Assembly (NCBI RefSeq): GCF_023078275.1 | Contig: NC_062974.1 | Coordinates: 21,071,119 to 21,135,118 of the forward strand | Direction: 5' to 3' | Origin: Leguminivora glycinivorella | Taxonomy: Eukaryota; Arthropoda; Insecta; Lepidoptera; Tortricidae | Length of the DNA: 64,000 nucleotides | Shown here: positions 11,799 to 22,888 of the stretch, in pieces | How positions within the stretch are numbered: the stretch's first letter is position 1 | Layout of the letters: each line of letters begins with the position of its first letter | The notes under the pieces: generated by a model | Told to the model about the DNA's origin: nothing | What the model saw: only the letters and a program-made list of their open reading frames with translations | Databases searched by the model: none | Program-made: the position numbers and the translations under genes

Positions 11799-12315
11799 TT
11801 AGTCTAAAAACGTCACAATGAAAGATGTGAAATGTGCAATTAGTCACAAAAATAAATTGTTTTTAGTATTCAACACTCCCGTGTCCCAGAACTCGAAGAA
11901 TCCCAATTCATCCAATGTTCTTATACTGCTGCGAGTGAAAGGGGCACTAATGATGATATTTATGACTTGATCGATGCACAGAATGAGCCACTGAGTAAGT
12001 ACTTACCTATACTAAACCTTCATAAACCTAAATACTGAAACTCTGCCCGGTGGTTCGGTGTTAGGGCTTGCAATTATCCGTCCAATTCGAAATCCGGATG
12101 ATTCGACTCGATATTTGAAAATCCGGATATTCGGATAAAATGGATATTTCGAATATTTTTTATTTTATTTAATAAATCTCATAATTAGTAACATAATTAT
12201 GTACTACGATACGAAAAACACGTCGTAGGAAATTGTTATTTTATAATCAGGCTTGAGCTGTTGTTCGTAACCTTAATGTTAGGTTAGGTTACTTAGTTAT
12301 TTCATTCTTGCCTTT

Positions 12316-12882
12316 TTTAGGGTTCCGTAGTCAACTAGGAACCCTTATAGTTTCGCCATGTCTGTCTGTCCGTCCGTCCGTCCGTCCGTCCGTCCGTCCG
12401 TCCGTCCGTCCGGATAATCTCAGTAACCGTAAGCACTAGAAAGCTGAAATTTGGTAGCAATATGTATATCAATCACGCCAACAAAGTGCAAAAATAAAAA
12501 ATGGAAAAAAATGTTTTATTAGGGTACCACCCCTACATGTAAAGTGGGGGCAGATTTTTTTTTTCATTCCAACCCCAACGTGTGATACATCGTTGGATAG
12601 GTATTTAAAAATGAATAAGGGTTTACTTAGATCGTTTTTTGATAATATTAATATTTTCGGAAATAATCGCTCTTAAAGGAAAAAAAAGTGCGTCCCCCCC
12701 CCCTCTAACTTTTGAACCATATATTTAAAAAATATGAAAAAAATCACAAAAGTAGAACTTTATAAAGACTTTCTAGGAAAATTGTTTTGAACTTGATAGG
12801 TTCAGTAGTTTTTGAGAAAAATACGGAAAACTACGGAACCCTACACTGAGCGTGGCCCGACACGCTCTTGGCCGGTTTTTAT
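12316..12882. repeat. AGGGTTCCGTA repeat with (TCCG)n
   Basis: It starts AGGGTTCCGTAGTCAACTAG, runs into CTGTCTGTCC and about 12 TCCG units (12369-12414), and ends near CTACGGAACCCTACACTGAG and a TTGGCCGGTTTTT tail. It is a dispersed lepidopteran repeat of unknown class with a relative at 47226-48085. No coding content. Confidence 0.65.
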
Positions 12883-13617
12883 GAAATGACTTCAGTTGCC
12901 CATAAGATATATGATTTTATTTTTATGTAATTTTGACTAATATTTGATATTAATGAATTTTAATGCTAGAGACATAATCTGATTGCCATATGAGGCAAAA
13001 CGTCATGTTGTGATCGTTTAGATCGAATATTACCTAAAAAAGGTATTACCTACCTACTCCTTGTTTAAATATCAGATTGCATTTACGAGGTTTTCATTGC
13101 CGATTTATTCAAATGCAAAAAGAACTATGACATATTACAAACACCATTTAGCTTTGTTAAATAACAAGGCTGAATGATCTTTCTCTCTAATAATTTTCAC
13201 CTCTTATCTTTGATGACTTCGTGACTCCATTCCAGTTACACTTGGGACTCTCGGGTAGACGTTCTTAGCCAGAGGGCCTTACGTTACGTATACAGCGAAA
13301 AAGTTTTGGTGTTGCAACACTTGCAACCTATTTTGAAAGGATAAAATGTAAAAGCGTATCTGCTTAACTACTTCATCTTGTTCTGCAGTTCAATACTAAA
13401 CAGGTCTTCCGCCGCGGGATACATAGAAGACTTCTTTTTGTCAGAAAATTTGAACAGTTTTAGTTCTGTTTGCAATTTATTTATTTATTTATAATGTATT
13501 CGGATGCTAACAATAATGAAAGTGCAGCGTTTGATACGGTACTCAGTGTCACTTGATTGATTGAGTTAAATTGATATACATTTACATGAGATTATCCACA
13601 AATATTCATGAAAAAAA

Positions 13618-13835
13618 CCCTGCCTGCTAAGCCGCGGTCCCGGCGGATTCGAATCCCGGTAAGGGCATTTATTTGTGTGATGAGCATAGATATTTGTTCC
13701 TGAGTCTTGGATGTTTTCTGTGTATATAAGTATGTATTTATCTATATAAGTATGTATTCGTATCGTCGCCTAGCACCCATAGTACAAGCTTTGCTTAGTT
13801 TGGGGCTAGGTTGATCTATGTAAGATGTCCCCCAA
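13618..13835 (+). repeat. tRNA-derived SINE, 5'-truncated, alternative tail
   Basis: It begins CCTGCCTGCTAAGCCGCGG, has the B box GATTCGAATCCCGG and the body GGGCATTTATTTGTGTGATG. Unlike the copy at 8951-9187 it ends in a different tail (CACCCATAGTACAAGCTTTG, then TTTGGGGCTAGG and TAAGATGTCCCCC). It shares a head with the other copies but belongs to another subfamily. Confidence 0.7.
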
Positions 13836-13849
13836 TATTTTTGTTTATT

Positions 13850-16132
13850 ATTTATTTACTTATAGTCATACTTGTTATGGAGAATTTTTGGCCAAAAGCT
13901 GCACTTTTGGATGGAAGCAAGCCGCTTTGCATGGTGATAGTAGACATTATAGTAAACGATTTTTTCCGAGGATATCGAAATTTCATCTCTTAGGAAGCCG
14001 AGCGTAGCGAGGTGTTTTATGAAAATGAAAAAAATTCTATCTTTTTATTGTATCGTCTGATTTTGACAAAACGTATCTCAAATGAAAGGTATTAATTTGT
14101 GTAATTTAAAAAAAATACAAAGAAAAAAATTTAAAAGAAAAGTAAGAAAAAAAAAAAAAAGTAAATTTCCGTCTCGCACTGAATAACTTCAAAGAATGAC
14201 AGACAAAATGTACAATGTCGATATACAAGTTTTTTTAATCGAAGACAGATAAATTTTTAGTTGAAAACTGAAGACCGCATCGAAATCAGATCAGCATTTT
14301 TTAAGATACAAGTTGCCAAAGTTGGGAAAGATCGCTTTATATGGCCACTTTGAAATTCCTTTGCCAGAAAGTCAGAAATAACATGTTTTTCTGACACAGA
14401 AAAATACATAGTAACAGTACACATCAAACTAAAATTAAAAATTCCGAGGATATTATAATTTCATCCCTTAGAACGACGAGCGTAGCGAGTCGGTTACGAA
14501 AACCGAAAAAAAAAATCTCATTTTTTTGTACGTCGTCCGATTTTGACAAAACATGTTTCATTTGAAAGGTATTACTTTATGTAACTTAAAAAAAATATTG
14601 AAAAAAATTGGAAAAAAATGTAAGATTTAAAAAAAAAAAACCTTAATTTTCGTATCACACTGAATAACCGCAAAAAACGGTAGACACGGTGTATAATTTC
14701 GATATATGATTTTTTTAAATTAAAGACAAATAAATGCATGATTATAAACTAAAAACCGAATCGAAATCGAATCAGTAGTTTTTAAGATGCAAGTTGTCAA
14801 AGTTGGCTTAGTTTGTTTATATGGTCGCTTATAATAGTTATAATATAAATTCCTTAGCCAGAAAGTCAGAAACATTATATTTTTCTTACAGTTAAAAGTA
14901 TGCATAGGTAATAGACATCATTATAAACATTTTTTTACAAGGATATAAAAATTTCATCCCTTAGAAACCCTTACAAAGACGATCCAATAAAAAAAACTGC
15001 CTTTTTTTTGTTTTTCGTAACAGACATCGCTACGCTCGGCTTTCCAAGGGATGAATTTTTTATATCCTCGTAAAAAATTGTTTATTATGATGTCTATTAC
15101 CTATGCATACTTTTAACTGTGAGAAAAATATAATGTTTCTGACTTTCTGGCTAAGGAATTTATAAGCGACCATATAAACAAACTAAGCCAACTTTGACAA
15201 ATTGCATCTTAAAAACTACTGATTCGATTTCGATTCGGTTTTTAGTTTATAATCATACATTTATTTGTCTTTAATTTAAAAAAATCATATATCGAAATTA
15301 TACACCGTGTCTACCGTTTTTTGCGGTTATTCAGTGTGATACGAAAATTAAGGTTTTTTTTTTTAAATCTTACATTTTTTTTCCAATTTTTTTCAATATT
15401 TTTTTTAAGTTACATAAAGTAATACCTTTCAAATGAAACATGTTTTGTCAAAATCGGACGACGTACAAAAAAATGAGATTTTTTTTTCGGTTTTCGTAAC
15501 CGACCTCGCTACGCTCGTCGTTCTAAGGGATGAAATTATAATATCCTCGGAATTTTTAATTTTATTTTGATGTGTACTGTTACTATGTATTTTTCTGTGT
15601 CCGAAAAACATATTATTTCTGACTTTCTGGCAAAGGAATTTCAAAGTGGCCATATAAAGCGATCTTTCCCAACTTTGGCAACTTGTATCTTAAAAAATGC
15701 TGATCTGATTTCGATGCGGTCTTCAGTTTTCAACTAAAAATTTATCTGTCTTCGATTAAAAAAAAAACTTGTATATCGACATTGTACATTTTGTCTGTCA
15801 TTCTTTGAAGTTATTCAGTGCGAGACGGAAATTTACTTTTTTATTTTTTCTTACTTTTATTTTAAATTTTTTTCTTTGTATTTTTTTTTAATTACACAAA
15901 TTAATACCTTTCATTTGAGATACGTTTTGTCAAAATCGGACGATACAATAAAAAGATAGAATTTTTTTCATTTTCATAAAACACCTCGCTACGCTCGGCT
16001 TCTTAAGGGATGAAATTTCGATATCCTCGGAAAAAATCGTTTACTATGATGTCTACTATCACCATGCAAAGCGACTTGCTTCCATCCAAAAGTGCAGCTT
16101 TCTTTTCATAACTAGTATGACTATTATTAAAT
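13850..16132. repeat. 2.3-kb near-perfect palindrome of ~490-bp units
   Basis: The left arm (about 13850-14965) and right arm (about 15045-16132) are inverted copies with a short spacer near 15000. Each arm is itself a tandem array: units start with a GAGGATAT..AATTTCATCCCTTA block at about 13962, 14443 and 14939 (truncated), with mirror copies on the right. Each unit carries GAGCGTAGCGAG, TTTTGACAAAAC and GAAAGGTATTA words in the same order. No coding content. It fills the interior of the nested hAT where a transposase would be expected. Confidence 0.85.
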
Positions 16133-16455
16133 AAGGTAGTAGTGCCACTCAAGGAGTAATTTTTGATATAAATCGCTTTAATATCGTAAATGTGTTAATT
16201 TTACTTTAAAATTTGTTTTCCAAATGAGCTTCTTAAAAATTGCAATGGTATTTCTGTCATTCACAATATTCGAATTATTCGTTTTATCCGGATTTTAACG
16301 TGCAAATTATCCGAATTTCAAAATCAGCGGATATATCCGGATTACAATACAAGCCCTATTCGGTGTCACTCCTAAAGTAGGTACTTACAGGCGACCGTAC
16401 CGACATATGTCAATTAGGGACGCAGTTATTTGTAAAAAAATGAGAAAGCCTTATA

Positions 16456-16690
16456 CGGTCAACCGGGGTGGCTTTAAAACGCAGGGGTGACTTTGAAAAT
16501 TTAGTTTTAAAGTCATACTGTAAGTAAATTCGCGATTTTCTATGGTAGATTTACAAGAATATTTATTGATCTATTATCTATCTACTAATTACATGAACAG
16601 TTTCAGTAAATAATGAATGATGTTAATTTTAAAGCCGTTCAAATACCATCAAAGTAACCCCAAATTTTCCTAAAGCCACCCCGGTTGACG
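16456..16690. mobile_element. MITE with GTCAACCGGGGTGGCTTTA ends, TA-flanked
   Basis: Left GGTCAACCGGGGTGGCTTTA and right CTAAAGCCACCCCGGTTGAC are inverted. TA stands before the left end (TACGG...) and after the right end (...ACGTA). This suggests a Tc1/mariner-like MITE of about 235 bases. Confidence 0.7.
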
Positions 16691-17572
16691 TAGCTCTCCC
16701 GCTCTTACAATCCCGTACTTGTTGGACCTTGGTCGGTTTGGTCGTCTGTAGACAGTGTAGACACTAATACACTCGCCAACTACAGTTGTGTATTCCATGT
16801 AGATACACCAAGGGCCCAATTCTCAAAAGCTTGTAACTTATTGTAATAATTTTCTAGAAATGTAAGTACATTATGCAAAATAAATAAGATATTTTTATTG
16901 CAGATAAAAGCTTTGACATAGATGATGAAGATCTAGCCTTCAAAAAAATATATATAGAGAAAAAACTACCCCATATCCAAGCGATTCTGATGACCTTGAG
17001 TTGGATGTAAGTGCTTATAGTGTGAGAAAGCTGTATAAAATATAATCTGCACTAATTTGTATAAATATGTGTGTTACTTAATCTGTGTGAATTTGTAATA
17101 GTGATATGTTTTTAAATGTTTTTAAGGACCAAGATGCAGTCCTTGAGAGAGCACAACCCATGCAATCCATTTATAGTGAACCGGAACCGGACGCGATGTG
17201 CCCTTGTTCATGCAAGCGTAATATAGTTGCAGTCGTTATAAGAAAAAAGTTAGAACAAGTTCCCGAAGAGAATTTACGGGCTTGTTTAGAAGATCTCGAA
17301 AATAAAATAGAAAAATATTATTAAATGTGTATCAAGATTATGTGTACTCTATCATAATTATAGCTTCAGTGTAAAAGTCAATCATATTTTGGTACATTCG
17401 TTAGTGAAATATCGTTATAAAATAAGGGTTATTCCACTAGTCAGAGTTACCACTAAGTTGTTACCAGTGGTAACTACAATGTTATTTTCCCATAGGCAAT
17501 TACTGGAAAGATTATATCATAAGATTCATAAGTTTTGTTTTATTTTATACACATGTAAAGCATGACCAGAAA

Positions 17573-17710
17573 TATATGACTACGCGCCATGTAGCGGAAT
17601 TTCATTAAAACTATTTTCTTCATAGTCATCATACTATACTGAACTGTCACTCCATACATCAGAATAACAGCGCACTCCTGCCTGACAATAGTTATTTATA
17701 TTTCTGGTCA
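17573..17710. mobile_element. MITE with TGACCAGAAATATA ends
   Basis: TGACCAGAAATATATGAC at the left and TATTTATATTTCTGGTCA at the right are inverted copies. The body ACGCGCCATGTAGCGGAATT is one I know as a dispersed lepidopteran repeat. Confidence 0.65.
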
Positions 17711-18209
17711 GGCTTTAGTTTCTTAACCATACTTACCATATCCAACGCGATCAATGTTATTTTCACCAAATCTAATGGCAACAGCTGAGACTGTTTCCTC
17801 ACCTTTAATTGATTGGCCTCAATGGCCACTGCGTAAGAGTCGTTAGAGGTGCACATTGACTTGCCTAATATCAAGGACGATAGATACCGGGACTGACAAA
17901 GCCCATACAAAAGTTTACCTCTGAAATGTCCCATACATTTCCGAGCGATTATTTCCGAAAAAATTAACAATATCAAAAAATGTTAGTAGTAAACCCCTAT
18001 TCATTTTTTAATACCTATCCAACAATAGGTATATCACACGTCAGGGTTGAAATGAAAAAAAAATCTCTCCCCACTTTACGTGTAGGGGGCGGGCACCCTA
18101 ATAATGTTCTCATGCAATGATTAGTTGGTTTCGATTTAGCTTAATATATTTTTTGTTCTTATTTATGGTGTCTGTATTTAGCTCTGCCGTGAAAAATATT
18201 TAAAGAAAT

Positions 18210-18353
18210 AAGGAGGCCGTTTCATCATCGCCACCAGTACAAAACAAGGTCCCACGTAAGAAGAAAATAAACATCGACGACTTCGATACAGGCACAAGCT
18301 TCATGAATTTTAGGCTGTGTGGAAGTAGCAAGTCTTCAAACCTAGCTTATTAA
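18210..18353 (+). pseudogene. Exon-like open stretch in the large hAT
   Basis: A frame closed by TAA at 18351 reads KEAVSSSPPVQNKVPRKKKI, then NIDDFDTGTSFMNFRL, and stops 14 residues later. It has no start codon; a weak acceptor (TTTAAAG) stands just before it. The basic and acidic composition resembles the hidden frame upstream, so it could be a further exon or a decayed second gene of the element. I do not recognise it. Confidence 0.25.
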
Positions 18354-18524
18354 ATTGTCATTCTCTAAAACCATGCTTTAATTTTCTACAAATATTAACG
18401 CGAAACGAAACCCAGTACTCGCTGTCCCGATTATACATGACGTCGGCACATTATTGCCATATGAAAACGATTTGTAGCGACACTCTTCCAGGGTCAAATA
18501 AAAACTTGTCAGGCTTTAGTTACT

Positions 18525-18609
18525 AAAAAAATCCGGATTTAATCCGGAGTTCGGATTTTGCCCTAAAAATAATCCGAAAATCCGGATTTTATATTATTGC
18601 AATCCCTAG
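18525..18609. mobile_element. Solitary right end of an ATCCGGAT-type hAT
   Basis: AATCCGGATTTAATCCGGA and AATCCGAAAATCCGGATTTT words lead to the terminus TATTATTGCAATCCCTA. That is the right end of a TAGGGATTGCAA element. No matching left end or duplication was found nearby, so this is a fragment. Confidence 0.5.
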
Positions 18610-19749
18610 GTATAACCCAATCCTTTCAGAAAATATTTACTTTATCACAAAATTATTTTAAACTTTCTTTTTGACATCGAAAAGGCTTTAGTTTTTTACA
18701 TACCGAATAACTTTATTTCGGTATCATGATTCCTTTTAAGATAATTACATTATGTATAAGGTAAGGAATAATATTTAGAATACCTAAAATATGACAAATT
18801 TGCATTCTATTCAAATCAGTACGAGTATACTTCACGGAGTCCAAAACTATACGCAAATCAGAAGTCCAAAACTAGAAAAATATAGATAGAGACTATAGAG
18901 AGCGATTGCGGGCGCCGGTCAGCTCGAGCGCGAGTACTTGCGCCGCCGGCGTACGCGTCTGTGTGCGTGCGCCACGCGCACACACAACTTTACTATACAG
19001 GGCCTCTCTGTGGGTTCCGCCCCCGTCAACGCGACGGCGATAAAGACCTAAAAATCTGAATTCGTGCTTGCCTCCTGTATCGTCTTAATCCTTTAATGAT
19101 TCCGTTAACGTGAAACTTTAAGTAGACAGGTTTTATGAAGACAATTGGCCGGTGAGCCCTACAATTTTAAAATTTGCCGCCCTTTATACATGGTGTATAT
19201 TCTATGCTGTTTCTTCCTATCCTAATAGTTTCAATATCAAGCATACACTATCACTGCACGTTCGCTGTTTATACGCCGAAAGTTGCAACTCAAGTAAATG
19301 AAGTAAACAAAACAAACAACCTACCTTCACCTTCATTGCCGGCCGCGGCCGGCCGGCTAACCGAAACAGAAATATACATGAACTTTGTGTGAAAAAGAGA
19401 CAGCGAAAGGCGGCTCGTGCGTCGGCGAAAACGTTCGGCTCTGGCGCTCGCTACAGTCGCTATACCTACTCCCGCGCGGCTCGGAACGAAATAATATTGG
19501 TTTTAGGAACGCTAAAATTCTGTTCGTTCATTTAAACGTTACTGTAAGGAACTGTTCTTTGAGGGAACGAAATAAGAACCGAAACCGAAATTATTTTGTT
19601 CCCACTGAACAAAATTTATAATGAACCGTTCGTTTAGGGAACGATATAAGAACCGTAACCGAAATTATTTTGTTCCCATTGAACAAAATTTATAGGTAAC
19701 GGTTTAAGAACGATATCAAATGGTATTTGGGAACGGGTTCCGATCCCTG

Positions 19750-20300
19750 CTTGGAGCAATGTTTACAGCAAGGAAAATTAAGCGAACAGAGCCAGCAAAT
19801 AATTAAAATAAGCTATGATAAGCAGATCAACATATAATATAACTCGAGCAATAATCTTATTAGCAGAAAATTATGATAAAATTAAGAAGTTTTAGAGAAC
19901 GACACTAAAGTAACGACGATTGGTAATTTAACTCTGGCAGCACTGGCGCTCATCAGCTGTTCCGAGGGATCGATAGATGTCGGTGGGTGTCGCTTTATTT
20001 TCGACATCACACAATATACATATAACTATATCATAACGGTATCCGTAGTAAAATCACTTCGGTACCCAATGCGCTAGTTTCTTTCATGGTCCGCGGTCTT
20101 TTTGATGTCATCGGTCGTAAACCCGGGTCGATGAACGAATTCGGTTTAAAGATGACGAGAAAATTATGCAATGCGAATTATACTGACGCATCTTTATTTA
20201 TTTATGGTGGTCGGAAACAAATTTCGGCCCAAAATGCTTAAAATTCCGTAAAGGGAAGGATTGTGCTGTTGTGTTTGTTTTCGGTGTTTCGGTGGTAACG
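19750..20300 (+). promoter_or_regulatory. Upstream region of the orphan first exon
   Basis: This stretch separates the large hAT from the ATG at 20301. From about 20040 it becomes richer in CpG (GTCCGCGG, CCCGGGTCGATGAACG), as promoter regions in moths often are. I cannot fix a transcription start. Confidence 0.35.
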
Positions 20301-20469
20301 ATGGCTAATTCTCCGACGAGCATTGAGACGCAAATAGACAGTTTCTTGGAGCAATTTAAGAGAAGTGCCTCTAAAGCTATGGAGGAGCGAATAGAGTGGC
20401 CTGATGGTCCATCTCCTGGTGCGGTGGTGAAGTCTCGCAGCAGCTGCTTCGCGCTGGACTCCGCAGTTG
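20301..20469 (+). CDS. First coding exon of an unidentified gene
   Basis: The ATG at 20301 (GGTAACGATGG) opens MANSPTSIETQIDSFLEQF, a predicted amphipathic helix, then ERIEWPDGPSPGAVVKSRSS, and closes with a GTGAGT donor after 56 codons plus one base. Codon use is GC-richer than around it (CGCAGCAGCTGCTTCGCGCTG). An in-frame ATG at 20271 is possible but is in a poorer context. No second exon was found: the next 20 kb is mobile elements, so intron 1 is long or the following exons lie outside. I do not recognise the protein. Confidence 0.5.
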
Positions 20470-21978
20470 GTGAGTCTATTTTGAATAATGATACCCAGTG
20501 ACTGACTGGCTTTAAATAAAAAAGCTCAGGAAACAAAATCAAGGCAGGTTGTTGATAAATTGAGATAACGATAACAAAAAAAAAACATAGCTTAATGACT
20601 CATGCTTACCTCGTAAGAAAAGAAAGATTTTCCATAATTTTAGTAGTTAGCTCAAAAGCTAAGTGAAATTGACAAATTGTATTAGAACAAATTCAGATTT
20701 TTTTTAACAATGTGAACCTGACAGATAATTAATTAGGTACCTTCACCTTGGTACTTACTGTTTTTTTTTTTTAATTTTTGACAATTGAAATAATCTGCCA
20801 ATCAATATTTCTAGGTGTTGTAGGTACATTAAAAAAAAACTAATTGTTACGTTATGCTCGTTGAATTCTATTTAGTGGATTTTAATTCATTTGGAACAAG
20901 GACCATTTAATACTAGACTGATATAGCCCATACAAAAAAGCGTACCCCTCAAAAAAGCTTAGTTTTTGCTTTAAAACTAGATGGCGTTGTTTCGTAACCC
21001 GGGAGTGGAAAAAAACATATTTTCACACATATTTTTACTTGTTTTTATATTATACTATGAATAACTATCAAAAAACTTTATTTTAATATCAAAATATTGG
21101 CTCAAAACACAATTTTTACAAATTATATTTTTTTGTCGGCCTCGACGTAGTTGTGATCGCTTCGCTGGCTAAGTTTGTTCGCATGTTGTCTAATTATTTC
21201 CAAATAAAATTACTAGATGACGTTGGTGGACTAGGAAAATGTCACATCCGTTTCGTTGTTCATTAATATAATATACTTAGTGATAATAAACCTATATGTT
21301 GAGCTCAAATACGTTCAACAAAACGCAATCATTGTGCCAACAGATGTGACATCCATGTCACATCACAAATGTCATTGTATGCTTTATTGAATATTCATAA
21401 TATGGATATTAAATATTTTAGAATCGCAGCAGCAATGCGAGTAGAGATACAGAATTAATAACTGTATAAATTAATAATTGTATGACCAATGACCTCATAC
21501 ATAAAATTACCAGTTTAGGTGACAGAAGGCGAATCCAATTTGTAAACATTAAATGTGCTAAGGAAAAGAATCTTTCCGATTTTCAACGGGACACGGCTGA
21601 AGAGGCGAGCTGGTTTCGACTGCGCCCATGCATCTCAATTGTCCAGAAAGTTCATTCGATAATCATTTTGCTTATAATAATCTGAGTAATCACAGTGAAT
21701 GGTTTGACAGTATTTCAGCTAACATGTAGAGAGACTTGCTAGCTTCGTCGGTCAGGCTTCGTCTTGGAGACAACGCGGATAGTTAGGCCGCCAGGTGTGA
21801 CACTTTGGATTACGTTTTACGTTTTTATAATAAATTAATGATAGTTTGTATTGTTTTGGTAATATATTTTCTACTCGTATACTACTCGTTTGGTACTCGT
21901 ATAAACCTAAACTGAGATAATAAATGAATAAAAGGAAATAATTAGTGAAACTCTGACATAAGTAATAATTAATGAGAC

Positions 21979-22118
21979 TAAATGCGTTTTCACATTATCC
22001 GATCCGATATCGGATGTAGGACTGATACCCCATACATTACAGGCGCTATCTTGGATTTTTCCCATTTAAATCCTTCCGACATCCGATATCGGATCGGATA
22101 ATGTGAAAACGGACTAAG
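21979..22118. mobile_element. MITE with GTTTTCACATTATCCGAT ends
   Basis: CGTTTTCACATTATCCGATC then CGATATCGGATG at the left is mirrored by CATCCGATATCGGATCGGAT then AATGTGAAAACG at the right. The centre is CCCATACATTACAGGCGC and CTTGGATTTTT. A sister copy is at 52481-52618. TTAG-like outer bases are imperfect, so the exact ends are approximate. Confidence 0.75.
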
Positions 22119-22271
22119 ACAATAGATACCTTGTTAGTGTTATATACCTATGCCTATGTATATCCCACCAAAAACAGTCTGTTCAAAATAGCCGTCTTGA
22201 TGGAGCTGCTTGTTTATCTCTAAAAAGTAATGAAATCTACATAAAGTTCCTTACTGCGATTTCTTTATTAT

Positions 22272-22517
22272 TATAGTTAACTAGCCTTTGCCCGCGGCTT
22301 CGCTCGCGTGAAATTCGAAAATCTCTCCACAAACTTCCATCCTCCATTCTAAGGAAGTGGGGGGATATAAAAAGAGACAAAAAGTAGCCTATGTCACTTT
22401 CCATCCCTTCAACTATCTCCACTTAAAAAATCACGTCAATACGTCGCTCCGTTTTGCCGTGAAAGATGGACAAACAAACAGACACACACACTTTCTCATT
22501 TATAATATTAGTATGGA
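22272..22517 (-). repeat. Common lepidopteran repeat (GCCCGCGGCTTCGCTCGCGT)
   Basis: It contains CTAGCCTTTGCCCGCGGC next to CTTCGCTCGCGTG, then AAAGTAGCCTATGTCACTTT, then CACACACACTTTCTCATTTA and the end TAATATTAGTATGGAT. I know this as one of the most abundant non-coding repeats in moths; its class (Helitron-like or other) is not settled by what is visible. Strand is nominal. Confidence 0.6.
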
Positions 22518-22588
22518 TGTTGTGTGACTTGGCCGTTGAAGTGTAGCGGTGCTGGCGACAGATTGGTGCAATGGTGTCATGGAGCACC

Positions 22589-22636
22589 TGGTTATAAACT
22601 TCTTTAATACCCTTGTGTATAAAGAAGTTTATAAGT
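22589..22636. repeat. Hairpin
   Basis: TTATAAACTTCTTTAATAC and its near-complement TGTATAAAGAAGTTTATAA meet around a CCTTG loop. Confidence 0.6.
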
Positions 22637-22730
22637 TTCATATTCGATGGTCCGAGCTAAGGTTCGTAAAGCCATGAAGCCGAGCTGATAATCATTGTCG
22701 CTAAACGCCGATCGAAACACAGTCTGAACT

Positions 22731-22888
22731 GAAGTGGGTGATAAACGTACGATACGAGCAGGTATGCGTACTTATGGCTCGACGACCTTTTTCGATTGTG
22801 TGTCACCGTAAGTACGCGTAAAAACCGCTGCGCATAGTAGTCGACCATCCAACGCGTACTTGCTCGTACGCCTATCACCCACTTGACG
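22731..22888. repeat. Foldback MITE (GAAGTGGGTGAT ends)
   Basis: GAAGTGGGTGATAAACGTAC then GATACGAGC at the left faces GCTCGTACGCCTATCACCCA then CTT at the right. An inner pair GCGTACTTA / TAAGTACGCG is also present. Confidence 0.6.

Larger units (their letters stand above)
12062..16358. mobile_element. hAT element with ATCCGGAT words, TSD ttcggtgt
   Basis: The element begins TAGGGCTTGCAATTATCCG and ends CGGATTACAATACAAGCCCTA. The 8 bases ttcggtgt stand directly before (12054-12061) and after (16359-16366). Subterminal zones carry ATCCGGAT, ATTCGAAT and ATCCGAAT words (12078-12160 and 16260-16345). An 8-bp duplication plus such words identifies a hAT. It is 4297 bases long, but no transposase is visible: the interior is an AGGGTTCCGTA repeat, a SINE and a 2.3-kb palindrome. 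It lies in intron 2 of the hidden frame of the outer hAT. Confidence 0.88.
11292..17324 (+). pseudogene. Hidden four-exon small acidic protein inside the hAT
   Basis: Four exons join by phase: 11292 (ATGAA)-11296, 11867-11994, 16904-17006, 17127-17324. Three donors are GTAAGT; acceptors are TTTTTAG, TTATTGCAG and TTTTTAAG. An upstream in-frame GTG at 11241 could be a decayed earlier start. Exon 2 encodes RVPELEESQFIQC and NDDIYDLIDAQNEPL, exon 3 SFDIDDEDLAFKK, exon 4 PCSCKRNIVAVVIRKKLE and ends LEDLENKIEKYY. Exon 3 holds one frameshift in an A run near 16961: after it the acidic reading TTPYPSDSDDLELD resumes and joins exon 4 in phase. About 150 residues in all; the tail resembles a BESS-like helix, which is only a guess. 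Exon 1 lies next to the left end of the element, so it is probably an element gene. Intron 2 received a complete nested hAT. Confidence 0.5.
10900..19749. mobile_element. Large Ac-like hAT element (GGAACG words), heavily invaded
   Basis: The left end is CAGGGATCGGATACC at 10900 and the right end GGTTCCGATCCCTG closes at 19749, its inverted partner. Both subterminal zones are packed with GGAACG/CGTTCC words, often as GTTCNNNGAAC pairs (10926-11160 and 19480-19740). This is the layout of hAT elements such as maize Ac, whose transposase binds subterminal AAACGG words. Flanking 8-mers (tgtagttt left, cttggagc right) do not match, so the ends may come from two copies or the duplication was lost. 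Inside are a four-exon frame, a (GT)n tract, MITEs and a complete nested hAT. No transposase was recognised. Confidence 0.6.

Noticed and set aside
12369..12414. Regular short repeats that might look like a CRISPR array
   Set aside because: A 4-base tandem (TCCG)n without spacers in a eukaryotic repeat.
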